Assembly: GCA_017463325.1 (NCBI GenBank)
Contig: JAFTPK010000003.1
Coordinates: 1-64,000, forward strand
Direction: 5' to 3'
DNA: 64,000 nucleotides
From: Clostridia bacterium
Lineage (GTDB): Bacteria > Bacillota > Clostridia > Christensenellales > Borkfalkiaceae
Shown here in pieces: positions 7,897-16,272 of this stretch. A model generated the notes under the pieces. It was not told the DNA's origin and did no database searches. It worked only from the letters and a program-made list of their open reading frames with translations. The translations under genes were made by a program, and so were the position numbers. Every line of letters begins with the position of its first letter. Positions within the stretch are counted from its first letter, which is position 1.

Positions 7897-9051
7897 TTAA
7901 AAAGTAATTTTTTCAAGCGTGGTAAAAGCCTCTTCAATCAAGCCCTCAACGTCCAACTTTTTCTCCTCTGCAAGAATATCTTTCAGTTTGGGACGAATTG
8001 CAGGAAAGTCAGGCAAAAATACCGTACAGCAATCCTCATAAGGAAGAATAGAAATATCGTACGTGCCCATTTTTACTGCGCGGTCGATTATCTCATTTTT
8101 ATCAAATCCAACAAGCGGCCGAAGCACGGGAAGCTTTTCTACAACGGAATTAGACGAGGTCATGCCCTCGATCGTTTGACTTGCTACTTGCCCAAGACTT
8201 TCCCCCGTAATAAGACATTGTGCGCCGATACGAAGCGCGTGCCGTTCGGCAATACGGTACATAAAGCGCCGTAAAAGCGTGATCATGAAATCAGGCCGAC
8301 ATTTCGCATGGATTTCCTCTTGGATATGCGTCACGCTGACCGTATACAACTGCGTTACCCCCGAATATCCCGAAAGTACGGTAGCAAGGTCAACCACCTT
8401 TTCTTTCGCCTGCATATTCGTATACGGATAACTATGGAAATGCAAGCACTCTACCCTCATTCCCCGTTTTGCAATCATATGCCCCGCCACAGGACTGTCT
8501 ATCCCGCCAGAAATGAGCAACAAACCCTTTCCAGCCGTACCGACGGGCATACCGCCCGCGCCCTCCGTCGATTCGCCGAAAATCAATGCGGTGCCGTCCT
8601 CACGAATATCTACACCGACGGTAAACGACGGCGTATGTACGTCCACTTTTAATTTACGATAAACGCTAAGGAGCATACCGCCCAGCTCTTTTGCCACCTC
8701 TACGGACGTCTTAGGATACCGTTTATCCCCTCTATGCGCCTCCACTTTAAAGGTGCCTTCCTCCTTGCAAACAAGCTTTGCCGCTTCAAAAATGCTCGAC
8801 ATATCGTTAGCCGTTTCAAAAGCAACGCTCATGGAATGTAAGCCGAACACCTTTTTCAAGCGTTCCACCATTTCTTCCGCGTCCATATCGTCGAAATCGC
8901 GTAAATAAATACGCCCGCCGCGTTTTACAAGGGTATATTCAATCCCTTCGAGCGCGGTTTTAATATTATTTGCAAAAATCGTTTCAAAATAATTTCTGTT
9001 TTTTCCTTTTAAAAACAATTCTCCGTAACGGATAATGATCACTTTTCTCAT
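7897..9051 (-). CDS. thiI: tRNA 4-thiouridine synthase (tRNA sulfurtransferase)
   Basis: 384 residues. An N-terminal ferredoxin-like/THUMP part (about 1-165) precedes the PP-loop ATPase motif SGGIDSPVAGH (about residue 181). There is no C-terminal rhodanese domain, as usual for Bacillota, where the partner cysteine desulfurase delivers sulfur directly. It modifies U8 of tRNA and may also supply sulfur for thiamine. It starts 10 bases after the cysteine desulfurase gene, the expected sulfur donor, and ends the carAB-led operon. Confidence 0.93.
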   Translation of the reverse strand: MRKVIIIRYGELFLKGKNRNYFETIFANNIKTALEGIEYTLVKRGGRIYLRDFDDMDAEEMVERLKKVFGLHSMSVAFETANDMSSIFEAAKLVCKEEGTFKVEAHRGDKRYPKTSVEVAKELGGMLLSVYRKLKVDVHTPSFTVGVDIREDGTALIFGESTEGAGGMPVGTAGKGLLLISGGIDSPVAGHMIAKRGMRVECLHFHSYPYTNMQAKEKVVDLATVLSGYSGVTQLYTVSVTHIQEEIHAKCRPDFMITLLRRFMYRIAERHALRIGAQCLITGESLGQVASQTIEGMTSSNSVVEKLPVLRPLVGFDKNEIIDRAVKMGTYDISILPYEDCCTVFLPDFPAIRPKLKDILAEEKKLDVEGLIEEAFTTLEKITF

Positions 9052-9061
9052 ACTACACCAT

Positions 9062-10189
9062 TTATGCCATTCTTTTTGTTAATTCTCTCGCAATCGAGTT
9101 CAAGGCGGAGGCGGCCTTTACCACTTCTTCTTCCGTTGTCGCAGGCGAAAAGCTGAGCCGCAGTACGCCGTCCGCCGTTTTTTCGTCGTGCCCACACGCA
9201 AGAATTACCCGACTGTAACGATTTTTCGCGTTCGACGAGCACGCCGAGCCTGTACCGATTAAAAGCCCTTGATCGTTTGCCATATGGAGCAAAATTTCTC
9301 CGCGCAAGCCTTTGGCGGATACGCTTAGAATATACGGCGTACCGTTTTGCCCGCTAATCAAAACGAAAAGTTCTTTATCCAACAATCCCCAAAGTTGTTC
9401 GCGATACTCTCTAAGACGAGCGTAATCGGCTTTTAGCGTAGCAAATTTCTCCTCCGCTGCGTATTCAAAGACCTTGATCCCGAACAAATTTTCCGTTCCG
9501 CTGCGCTTACCGCCTTCTTGTCCACCGCCGTAAATAAAAACGGGTAGCTGTAACGTTTTCCGTTTTATAAGCCCTCCAACACCCTTTAAACCGCCGATCT
9601 TATGCGCGCTGACCGAATAGGCGTCCACTTCTTTCGCCAACCGAATGGGTACCTTTCCGTACGCCTGTACGCCGTCGCTATGGAATAAAACGCGAGGGTT
9701 TATTGCTTTAACTGCTTTGGCTATTGCATTAATATCGTTGACGGCACCCGTTTCGTTATTGACGTGAATGACGGAAACCAACGTCGTTTTCTCGTCCACC
9801 AAACGCAACAACTCCTCTACGTTTACGCTGCCATCACGGTTCAACGGCGCAAATCTCGGCTCTACACCGCGATTGCGAAGCTCAAGAAAGCTTGCATGGA
9901 CGGCAGAATGTTCTCCCGCCGTCGTAACAGCGTTTCCGCGGCGCGCCGCTCCGAAAATAATTTGATTGTCCGCTTCCGTGCCGCAAGAGGTGAATATCCA
10001 TTCAAAGGCGGTCGGATCGGCTACGTAAGAAAGCAAAGAGGAGCGCGCTTTTTTAAGCTCGCCCTGCAACGCAAATCCCTCCCTATACATAGCGGAAGGA
10101 TTAAAATAATTTTCCGTTAAAAATTCTCCCGCTCGCGACAAAGCCCTTTCGCAAGGCTTCGTCGTAGCGGCGTTATCCAAATAAATCAT
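9062..10189 (-). CDS. Cysteine desulfurase (NifS/IscS-like)
   Basis: 375 residues; PLP enzyme that moves sulfur from cysteine to a protein persulfide. The start MIYLDNAATTKP, FTSCGTEADN, the PLP lysine in SAHKIGG and the active-site cysteine in GTGSACSS are present. The start at 10189 overlaps the stop of the upstream membrane-protein gene (ATGA), which indicates translational coupling; a longer frame exists but lacks sense. Position directly before thiI suggests service to tRNA thiolation, like Bacillus NifZ. Confidence 0.93.
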   Translation of the reverse strand: MIYLDNAATTKPCERALSRAGEFLTENYFNPSAMYREGFALQGELKKARSSLLSYVADPTAFEWIFTSCGTEADNQIIFGAARRGNAVTTAGEHSAVHASFLELRNRGVEPRFAPLNRDGSVNVEELLRLVDEKTTLVSVIHVNNETGAVNDINAIAKAVKAINPRVLFHSDGVQAYGKVPIRLAKEVDAYSVSAHKIGGLKGVGGLIKRKTLQLPVFIYGGGQEGGKRSGTENLFGIKVFEYAAEEKFATLKADYARLREYREQLWGLLDKELFVLISGQNGTPYILSVSAKGLRGEILLHMANDQGLLIGTGSACSSNAKNRYSRVILACGHDEKTADGVLRLSFSPATTEEEVVKAASALNSIARELTKRMA

Positions 10190-10827
10190 CTCTGTACGTT
10201 CTTTTTCGCTTGCGGAATATAATCTCGATCGAGAATATCCCGACGCAAATATTGCATCATATTTAAAAGCAGTTCCTCCCGACATTCAAGCACGTAAAGC
10301 TTTTTAACGCTCTCAACCGCTAAAACGTACAGGAAAAACTTTCCCTCGGCAGCTACGGAGTTGGAGGTACAAATCACCTCTTTCGTTTGAGGATCCGCAC
10401 GCAACCGATCGTATGCGGAGGAATCCACGTCGCCAACCTGTAAAATTTCCTCTTGCGTGAGCCTCGTAACAAGTTTACGCTTATTGACGTTGAATACTTT
10501 CGCAATACGAAGCTCTCCCGAAACAAATACGTAATCGTAGCTTACGTTGATACGGCGACGCAATAAATTTAAAATGATCGTAAAACCGAGAAAAGTGATA
10601 AATAAAAACAAGATCATAAAGAACCAAGTTCTTTGTAATGCTGCATATTCCACCTGTTCTTGCGAGGCTCCCGCGCCAAGCGGCAACGGAATATTAAAAA
10701 CTACGCCAACGCCCGTCAAAACGCTTAAAATGAGAAAGAGGTAGTAAAAGAAATTTACGATCTTATAATTTCTTTCTCCTTTTCTTGCGTTTTGATTTAC
10801 GGCGCTTTCCTCATAAAAAGTATCCAA
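10186..10827 (-). CDS. Two-helix membrane protein of unknown function
   Basis: 213 residues. Two transmembrane helices (about 24-45 and 70-92) are followed by a soluble domain of about 120 residues (SYDYVFVSGELRIAKVF and further). The pattern resembles the clostridial DUF6106 type, but I am not certain. It uses a TTG start, supported by GGAGGGG about eight bases upstream; the next ATG would cut into the conserved start. It lies 20 bases after carB/dapF and is coupled to the desulfurase gene. No catalytic motif is visible. Confidence 0.72.
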   Translation of the reverse strand: MDTFYEESAVNQNARKGERNYKIVNFFYYLFLILSVLTGVGVVFNIPLPLGAGASQEQVEYAALQRTWFFMILFLFITFLGFTIILNLLRRRINVSYDYVFVSGELRIAKVFNVNKRKLVTRLTQEEILQVGDVDSSAYDRLRADPQTKEVICTSNSVAAEGKFFLYVLAVESVKKLYVLECREELLLNMMQYLRRDILDRDYIPQAKKNVQR

Positions 10828-10847
10828 AATTTCCCCTCCGAATTTCG

Positions 10848-13800
10848 TTAAATTTCAAACGTACCCTCAAAAACCGTTTTGACGTTTCCAAGAAGCTCCA
10901 CTTCGCCGTTCTCGTGATAATTGACGGTAAGATCGCCGCCACGCAATTTCACGGTAACGTTCGTTTCTTTTTCACAATAACCGCCAAGCACCGCCGCTAC
11001 CACCGCAGCCGCCGCGCCCGTACCGCAAGACCAAGTTTCGCCGTTCTTTCTTTCCCAAACGCGCATCTTAATCGTAACGCGATTGACCACGCGAACAAAT
11101 TCGGTGTTGACCCCTTCGGGGAAATACTCGCTGTTTTCAAACGCCGTGCCAACCGCTTTCACGTTGACGTCATCTACTCGGTCGCTGAAAATAACGCAAT
11201 GAGGATTTCCTACGTTGACAAGCGTCGCCAAGTACTGAGTCCCGCCGACGGTCAACGCCTTATCGACAAGACATTCCTCCTCCGTCCAAACGCAAGGGAT
11301 CTCTTTTCCCGACAGCTTGACCTTGCCAAGATTTACGCTTGCCGTGTTTACCTTGCCGCTAAACGGATACACCTTGACGTCGTGGATACGGTCGGTCATT
11401 TCAATCTTCATGTCGCTCTTTTTCACGATCCCTTTTTCATAAAGGTATTTCCCGACCATACGAATAGGATTGCCGCCCACGGAGGCCTCCGACCCGTCTT
11501 TGTTAAAGACGCGTATTTTCGCGTCGGCTACCTTGGAGTTTTCCACAAGCACAATCCCGTCACCGCCGATCCCGTAATGCGGGAGGACGTAGTTGACGGC
11601 AATGGATTCGGGACAAGTGATCTTCCCGTCGCGATTATCGAAAACGATATAGTCGTTTCCGCAAGACTGCATTTTCGTAAACGAAAGCTTTAATTTCTCG
11701 CTACGCAACGCGTTGATATCCACAAGTTCAGTATTATCCTCGGTAAATTTACTTGCAAGAATATCCGCCAGCGCGTTTGCCGTGTCAAGCGCCGTCAAAA
11801 CGGTAATGCCGAGCAAAATCGCGTGGTGATGCAAACCGATAAAGTCGTTAATGGATTCAATATCCGTTTTACCCGTATAGACGATATAGTCGATTTTTCC
11901 TTCGTCCATGAGCTTCGTCACGTCGTCGGCTGCGGAAAGTCTGTCTACGATTTCACAATCATAACCAAGATCGGTAATGACTTTCGCCGTACCTTTCGTT
12001 GCGTAAAATTTACAACCGAGGTCGCCGAATTTCTTAGCGATCGTAAGAACGTCAAGCTTGTCTTGGTCGTTGACTGTCATATAGACGCCAACAGGTCTTT
12101 CCTCGGAGGGGTGACACATCTTAAAGCCTGCGGAAACAAGCCCTTTGAACATAGCCTCCTCCAACGTTTTTCCGATCCCAAGTACCTCACCCGTCGATTT
12201 CATTTGCGGACCAAGCTGCGAATTGACGTCGTTGAGCTTTTCAAAGCTGAATACGGGTACCTTTACCGCTACGTACGGCGAAGAGGGATAAAGCCCTGTG
12301 CCGTAGCCCAGCTTTTTCAATTTTTCGCCGACAATAATCTTCGTGGCAAGCTCCACCATAGGCACTCCCGTCACCTTGGAAATATAAGGTACGGTACGCG
12401 ATGCTCTCGGATTGACCTCAATCACGTAAAGTTGGCCGCGATAAATTAAATACTGGATATTGATAAGTCCTTTCGTTTTCAGTTCGAGCGCAAGCTGCGT
12501 AGAAACCTCGATAATGCGTTCAAGCATGGTATCGTCCAAATTATAGGGAGGATATACCGCAATCGAGTCCCCCGAGTGAATACCCGTTCTTTCAATATGC
12601 TGCATAATCCCCGGAATGAGCACGTCTTTTCCGTCCGAAATCGCATCCACCTCTAATTCGGTACCCATCAAATACTTGTCGCAAAGGACGGGATTTTCAA
12701 TGCCTTGCGCCAAAATTACATCCATATAACGACAAACGTCCTCTTCGGTGAACGCAATCGTCATGTTTTGCCCGCCGATTACATACGAAGGGCGCAACAG
12801 TACGGGATATTCCAGCTTTTTCGCCGCTTCAAGCGCCTCTGCTTTCGTCATAACAGTCAAGGCTTTCGGACGGGGAATTGCATATTTTTCAAGGAGTGCC
12901 TCAAAACGTTCTCTGTCCTCCGCCGCGTCTACGCTGTCCGCGCTCGTGCCAAGGATTTTAACGCCATGCGTTGCAAAATAAGAGCAAAGCTTGATCGCTG
13001 TCTGCCCGCCAAAGGTAATAATGACACCGTACGGCTTTTCAATGTCAAGCACGTGCTGTACGTCCTCGGGCGTCAACGGCTCGAAATACAATCTATCTGC
13101 CGTATCGAAATCGGTGGAAACCGTTTCGGGGTTGTTGTTGATGATGACTACTTCATAGCCAAGCTCTTTCAGCGTCCATACGCAATGCACGGAGGAATAA
13201 TCGAACTCGATCCCTTGTCCGATACGGATAGGCCCCGAACCGATAACGACAATTCGTTTTTTGCCCTCTTTTCCTACAAACGGTTTCGCTTCGTCGTGCG
13301 CCGTTTCGTCAAAGGTGGAATAGAAGTACGGCGTTTTTGCCTCAAATTCCGCTGCACAGGTATCCACCATTTTATAAACGGCTTTTTTCTTTGCGGGAAC
13401 CTTTTGACCGCTAAACGCCTCGATATCCTTATCAAGATACCCCAGACGCTTGCCCTCTTCGTAAAGCTCTTTCGTCAGCTTTTCGCCCGCAAGTCTTTCT
13501 TCGTAGCGGATAAGATTTTTGAATTTATTAAGGAAAAATCTGTCGATCTTGGTGATCTTAAAGATCTCGTCCACCGAAACGCCCTTTTTGAGCGCGGCAT
13601 AAACGGCAAAGATACGTTCGTCCGTCATTTCGTGAAGCTGCGCCGTAAGCTCTTCTTTCGTCCACTCCGCGAACTTTTTATAGTTCATGGTACTCGTGGA
13701 AATTTCCGCGCCGCGCACCGCTTTCATGATCGCCATTTCAAAGGAGGTACCGATGGACATTACCTCGCCCGTCGCTTTCATTCGCGTACCCAGCTCCCGT

Positions 13801-14906
13801 TTTGCGTACAGGAATTTATCAAACGGCCATTTGGGCATTTTTACCACCAAATAGTCAATCGTCGGTTCTACGCAAGCGTACGAGGTGCCCGTAACGTCGT
13901 TTTTAATTTCGTCGAGCGTATAGCCAAGCGCAATTTTTGACGTTACTTTCGCAATCGGGAAACCCGTTGCCTTGGAAGCAAGCGCCGAAGAACGGCTTAC
14001 ACGAGGGTTCACTTCAATTACGGAATATTCAAACGAATCGGGATTTAAAGCAAACTGTACGTTACAGCCACCTTCGATTCCAAGCTCGGTAATAATCGCA
14101 AGAGCCGCCGTTCTGAGCATGGAATATTCTTTACTCGAAAGAGTCACAGCGGGGGCTACCACAATAGAATCGCCTGTATGGATCCCTACCGGATCGACGT
14201 TTTCCATCGAACAAACGGTGAGCACGTTGCCTGCGCTGTCACGCAAAACCTCGAATTCGATTTCTTTCCAACCCGCAATATACTTCTCAATCAAAACTTG
14301 CGTAATGGGAGAGAGCATAAGCCCGTTGTGGGAAATCAAACGAAGCTCTTCTTCGTTATATGCTACGCCGCCGCCCGCGCCGCCAAGAGTATAGGCAGGT
14401 CGAATAATTACGGGATAGCCGAGCTTATTTGCAATCGCCACGCACTCCTCAACCGTATACGCAATGTCGGAGGGAACGCAGGGCTGATTGATTTTTTCCA
14501 TGGTTTCCTTAAACAGCTCCCTGTCCTCGCTACGGTCAATCGCGTCAAGCTTGGTACCGATCAGCTTTACGCCGTGCTTAGCAAGGAATCCCGATTTAGC
14601 AAGCTTACAGCCCATGGTAAGACCCGTTTGTCCGCCGAGCGAGGCAAGCAAGCTATCAGGCTTTTCTTTAATAATGATACGCTTTAACGATTCTTCCGTA
14701 AGCGGTTCAAGATAGATTTCGTCGGCAAGTGCCTTATCCGTCATGATCGTCGCCGGATTTGAATTGCAAAGAACAACGTTGATCCCCTCGCTTTTCAATA
14801 CGCGGCAAGCCTGCGCGCCTGCATAGTCGAATTCCGCTGCTTGTCCGATCACGATAGGGCCAGAGCCTATTACCAGTACTTTCTTTATATCGCTTCTCTT
14901 AGGCAT
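10848..14906 (-). CDS. carB: Carbamoyl-phosphate synthase large subunit fused to a DapF-like domain
   Basis: 1352 residues. Residues 1 to about 1070 are a full CarB: two ATP-grasp halves (GSGPIVIGQAAEFDYAGAQ near the start, GSGPIRIGQGIEFDYSSVH about 555) and the C-terminal allosteric domain. Residues 1074-1352 are a complete diaminopimelate epimerase fold beginning FTKMQSCGNDY and ending FEGTFEI, with no stop or start codon between them. In the DapF part the second catalytic cysteine is present (C1294 in SCGTG), but the first is glycine (G1144, motif VGGNPIR instead of CGNGxR). GGAGA precedes the ATG. It lies 11 bases after carA. Epimerase activity is doubtful; CarB looks intact. Confidence 0.93.
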   Translation of the reverse strand: MPKRSDIKKVLVIGSGPIVIGQAAEFDYAGAQACRVLKSEGINVVLCNSNPATIMTDKALADEIYLEPLTEESLKRIIIKEKPDSLLASLGGQTGLTMGCKLAKSGFLAKHGVKLIGTKLDAIDRSEDRELFKETMEKINQPCVPSDIAYTVEECVAIANKLGYPVIIRPAYTLGGAGGGVAYNEEELRLISHNGLMLSPITQVLIEKYIAGWKEIEFEVLRDSAGNVLTVCSMENVDPVGIHTGDSIVVAPAVTLSSKEYSMLRTAALAIITELGIEGGCNVQFALNPDSFEYSVIEVNPRVSRSSALASKATGFPIAKVTSKIALGYTLDEIKNDVTGTSYACVEPTIDYLVVKMPKWPFDKFLYAKRELGTRMKATGEVMSIGTSFEMAIMKAVRGAEISTSTMNYKKFAEWTKEELTAQLHEMTDERIFAVYAALKKGVSVDEIFKITKIDRFFLNKFKNLIRYEERLAGEKLTKELYEEGKRLGYLDKDIEAFSGQKVPAKKKAVYKMVDTCAAEFEAKTPYFYSTFDETAHDEAKPFVGKEGKKRIVVIGSGPIRIGQGIEFDYSSVHCVWTLKELGYEVVIINNNPETVSTDFDTADRLYFEPLTPEDVQHVLDIEKPYGVIITFGGQTAIKLCSYFATHGVKILGTSADSVDAAEDRERFEALLEKYAIPRPKALTVMTKAEALEAAKKLEYPVLLRPSYVIGGQNMTIAFTEEDVCRYMDVILAQGIENPVLCDKYLMGTELEVDAISDGKDVLIPGIMQHIERTGIHSGDSIAVYPPYNLDDTMLERIIEVSTQLALELKTKGLINIQYLIYRGQLYVIEVNPRASRTVPYISKVTGVPMVELATKIIVGEKLKKLGYGTGLYPSSPYVAVKVPVFSFEKLNDVNSQLGPQMKSTGEVLGIGKTLEEAMFKGLVSAGFKMCHPSEERPVGVYMTVNDQDKLDVLTIAKKFGDLGCKFYATKGTAKVITDLGYDCEIVDRLSAADDVTKLMDEGKIDYIVYTGKTDIESINDFIGLHHHAILLGITVLTALDTANALADILASKFTEDNTELVDINALRSEKLKLSFTKMQSCGNDYIVFDNRDGKITCPESIAVNYVLPHYGIGGDGIVLVENSKVADAKIRVFNKDGSEASVGGNPIRMVGKYLYEKGIVKKSDMKIEMTDRIHDVKVYPFSGKVNTASVNLGKVKLSGKEIPCVWTEEECLVDKALTVGGTQYLATLVNVGNPHCVIFSDRVDDVNVKAVGTAFENSEYFPEGVNTEFVRVVNRVTIKMRVWERKNGETWSCGTGAAAAVVAAVLGGYCEKETNVTVKLRGGDLTVNYHENGEVELLGNVKTVFEGTFEI

Positions 14907-14917
14907 AGTTTTTCTCC

Positions 14918-15976
14918 TTATTTCAAATATCCGATAAATTTCCCAACAAGGAAATTCGCCTCACCCGCCGCGCTGCACGCGCTCGGGTCGAATTGTACGC
15001 CGATCGCCTTTTTCGCGTCGTAAAAAATTCCCTCAACGCCTCCGTCGTTCACGTTGACGAATGCAATCTCTCCCTCTTTTACGGAATTCGCCGTCACCTC
15101 AAAGCCGTGGTTTTGCGTAGAAACGTACACTCGACCACTCGAAAGATATTTCACCGGCTGATTGCCGCCCCTGTGCCCGTATTTCATTTTATAAGTGCTC
15201 CCACCGAGAGCCAAAGCCAGCATTTGATGCCCAAGCCCCACCGCGAAAACAGGCTTTTTTCCGATCAGTTTTTGAATCTCCGCGATCGCCGCCGTATTTT
15301 CCGTAGGATCGCCCGGTCCCTCGGACAAAACCACGCCGTCTACGCCGAGCGCAAAAATTTCCTCCGCCGTCACCGTGGCAGGCAAACGGTATACCTTACA
15401 GTCGTAGCTCGTCCAAAACTCCACCGCGCTCCGTTTTGCGCCGTAATCAATCATGGCAAGCGTATAGTTCGCGCCCTCTTTTCCAAAAACCTCCGTCCTT
15501 TCGGGTGTTACCGCTTTTACCGCGTCCTTGACCGTATTTACCGAAAGACAGGCAAGATCTTTTAAGGGCTTAGAAGAAACGCAAGCGTTCATTACCCCCG
15601 CTTCGCGTATAATTCGCGTCAGTTCTCTCGTGTCTACGCCGTAAATTCCGATCACGCCCGCGCGTTTCATATACGAATCCAAAGTTTCCTCCGTGCGGAA
15701 ATTAGAGGGTTCCTCGCAAAATTCCCGTACGACGTACGCCGAAAGATAAGGCTTTTCCGCTTCAAACTCAGAGGCGATTACGCCGTAATTCCCGATCATA
15801 GGGAAGGTCTGCACGACGATTTGTCCGTAATAAGCAGGGTCGGTCAAGGTTTTGTCATAACCGACCATTCCCGTCGTGAACACAAGCTCACCGATCGCGT
15901 CGCCCGACGCGCCGAAGCCGTATCCCTCGAAGACTTTGCCGTTTTGTAAGGTAAGATACACTTTTGATTTCTTCAT
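14918..15976 (-). CDS. carA: Carbamoyl-phosphate synthase small subunit, glutaminase triad lost
   Basis: 352 residues, normal CarA length, with the N-terminal CarA domain and a class I glutamine amidotransferase domain. The family's nucleophile motif GICLGHQ reads FAVGLGHQ here (glycine at 247). The catalytic pair in QFHPEA reads QFDPSA (D330, S332). All three triad residues (Cys, His, Glu) are therefore replaced, while surrounding motifs (GHRGGNQPV, STQNHGF) are kept. The protein probably cannot hydrolyse glutamine. The complex may use free ammonia, with CarA kept for structure. AGAAGGA lies before the ATG; it is the first structural gene after the leader/terminator at 16026-16191. Confidence 0.92.
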   Translation of the reverse strand: MKKSKVYLTLQNGKVFEGYGFGASGDAIGELVFTTGMVGYDKTLTDPAYYGQIVVQTFPMIGNYGVIASEFEAEKPYLSAYVVREFCEEPSNFRTEETLDSYMKRAGVIGIYGVDTRELTRIIREAGVMNACVSSKPLKDLACLSVNTVKDAVKAVTPERTEVFGKEGANYTLAMIDYGAKRSAVEFWTSYDCKVYRLPATVTAEEIFALGVDGVVLSEGPGDPTENTAAIAEIQKLIGKKPVFAVGLGHQMLALALGGSTYKMKYGHRGGNQPVKYLSSGRVYVSTQNHGFEVTANSVKEGEIAFVNVNDGGVEGIFYDAKKAIGVQFDPSACSAAGEANFLVGKFIGYLK

Positions 15977-16025
15977 ATGCCGTCCTTCTTTCTATAAATA
16001 AATTTTTTGCCAAATTTTAAAAAAT

Positions 16026-16052
16026 ACGACCGATTTCAAAAAAATCAGTCGT
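16026..16052 (-). terminator. Leader terminator (possible attenuator) before carA
   Basis: On the minus strand ACGACTGATTT pairs with AAATCGGTCGT (16042-16052 with 16026-16036), followed by ATTTTTT. The UGA stop of the 48-codon leader ORF lies inside the 5' arm. No clear second promoter exists between this terminator and carA, so carA expression should depend on read-through. Confidence 0.75.
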
Positions 16053-16191
16053 TAAAAAGAAAATATTTTCCCTTGTAATGCGGAAGAGAATTTTGAAAAA
16101 CGGAAAGCTGACCGTCTGCGCGTCCTGCAAAAAGACTACCGCAACCGCCCTTTTTATACAAGTATCCCGTTTTTACGTTCAAAATTTTCAT
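16045..16191 (-). CDS. 48-residue leader peptide upstream of carA
   Basis: 48 residues, MKILNVKTGYLYKKG to KGKYFLFND; I recognise no family. It has its own consensus promoter (16216-16244), an 18-base leader and AGGTG before the ATG. Its last codons form a U-rich stretch (UAUUUUCUUUUUAAC) that runs straight into a terminator containing its stop codon. This is the layout of the enterobacterial pyrBI leader peptide. It may act as a regulatory leader rather than a functional protein; a real small protein cannot be excluded. Confidence 0.6.
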   Translation of the reverse strand: MKILNVKTGYLYKKGGCGSLFAGRADGQLSVFQNSLPHYKGKYFLFND

Positions 16192-16215
16192 ACTGCACCT
16201 ATTTATATCTTTGCT

Positions 16216-16244
16216 ATTATAGCATCTTTCTCTTTTCTTGTCAA
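16216..16244 (-). promoter_or_regulatory. Consensus promoter of the carAB leader
   Basis: TTGACA (16239-16244), a 17-base spacer and TATAAT (16216-16221) on the minus strand. Predicted transcription start is near 16209. Confidence 0.85.
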
Positions 16245-16272
16245 CCTTTCCCACCCACCTATTCCAAAGTTT

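Noticed and set aside
12705..13940. Long plus-strand open frame opposite carB
   Set aside because: Shadow of carB codon usage, without ribosome site or recognisable domains; the same holds for the other long antisense frames in the window.
10848..14906. CarB-DapF fusion as an assembly or frameshift artefact
   Set aside because: Both parts are full length, in the same frame and joined by a natural-looking short linker; a lost stop codon by error would not also place the DapF start perfectly. It still deserves confirmation by reads.
15977..16215. PyrR-binding loop before carA
   Set aside because: No sequence matching the conserved PyrR anti-antiterminator loop was found; the leader-peptide layout explains the region better.
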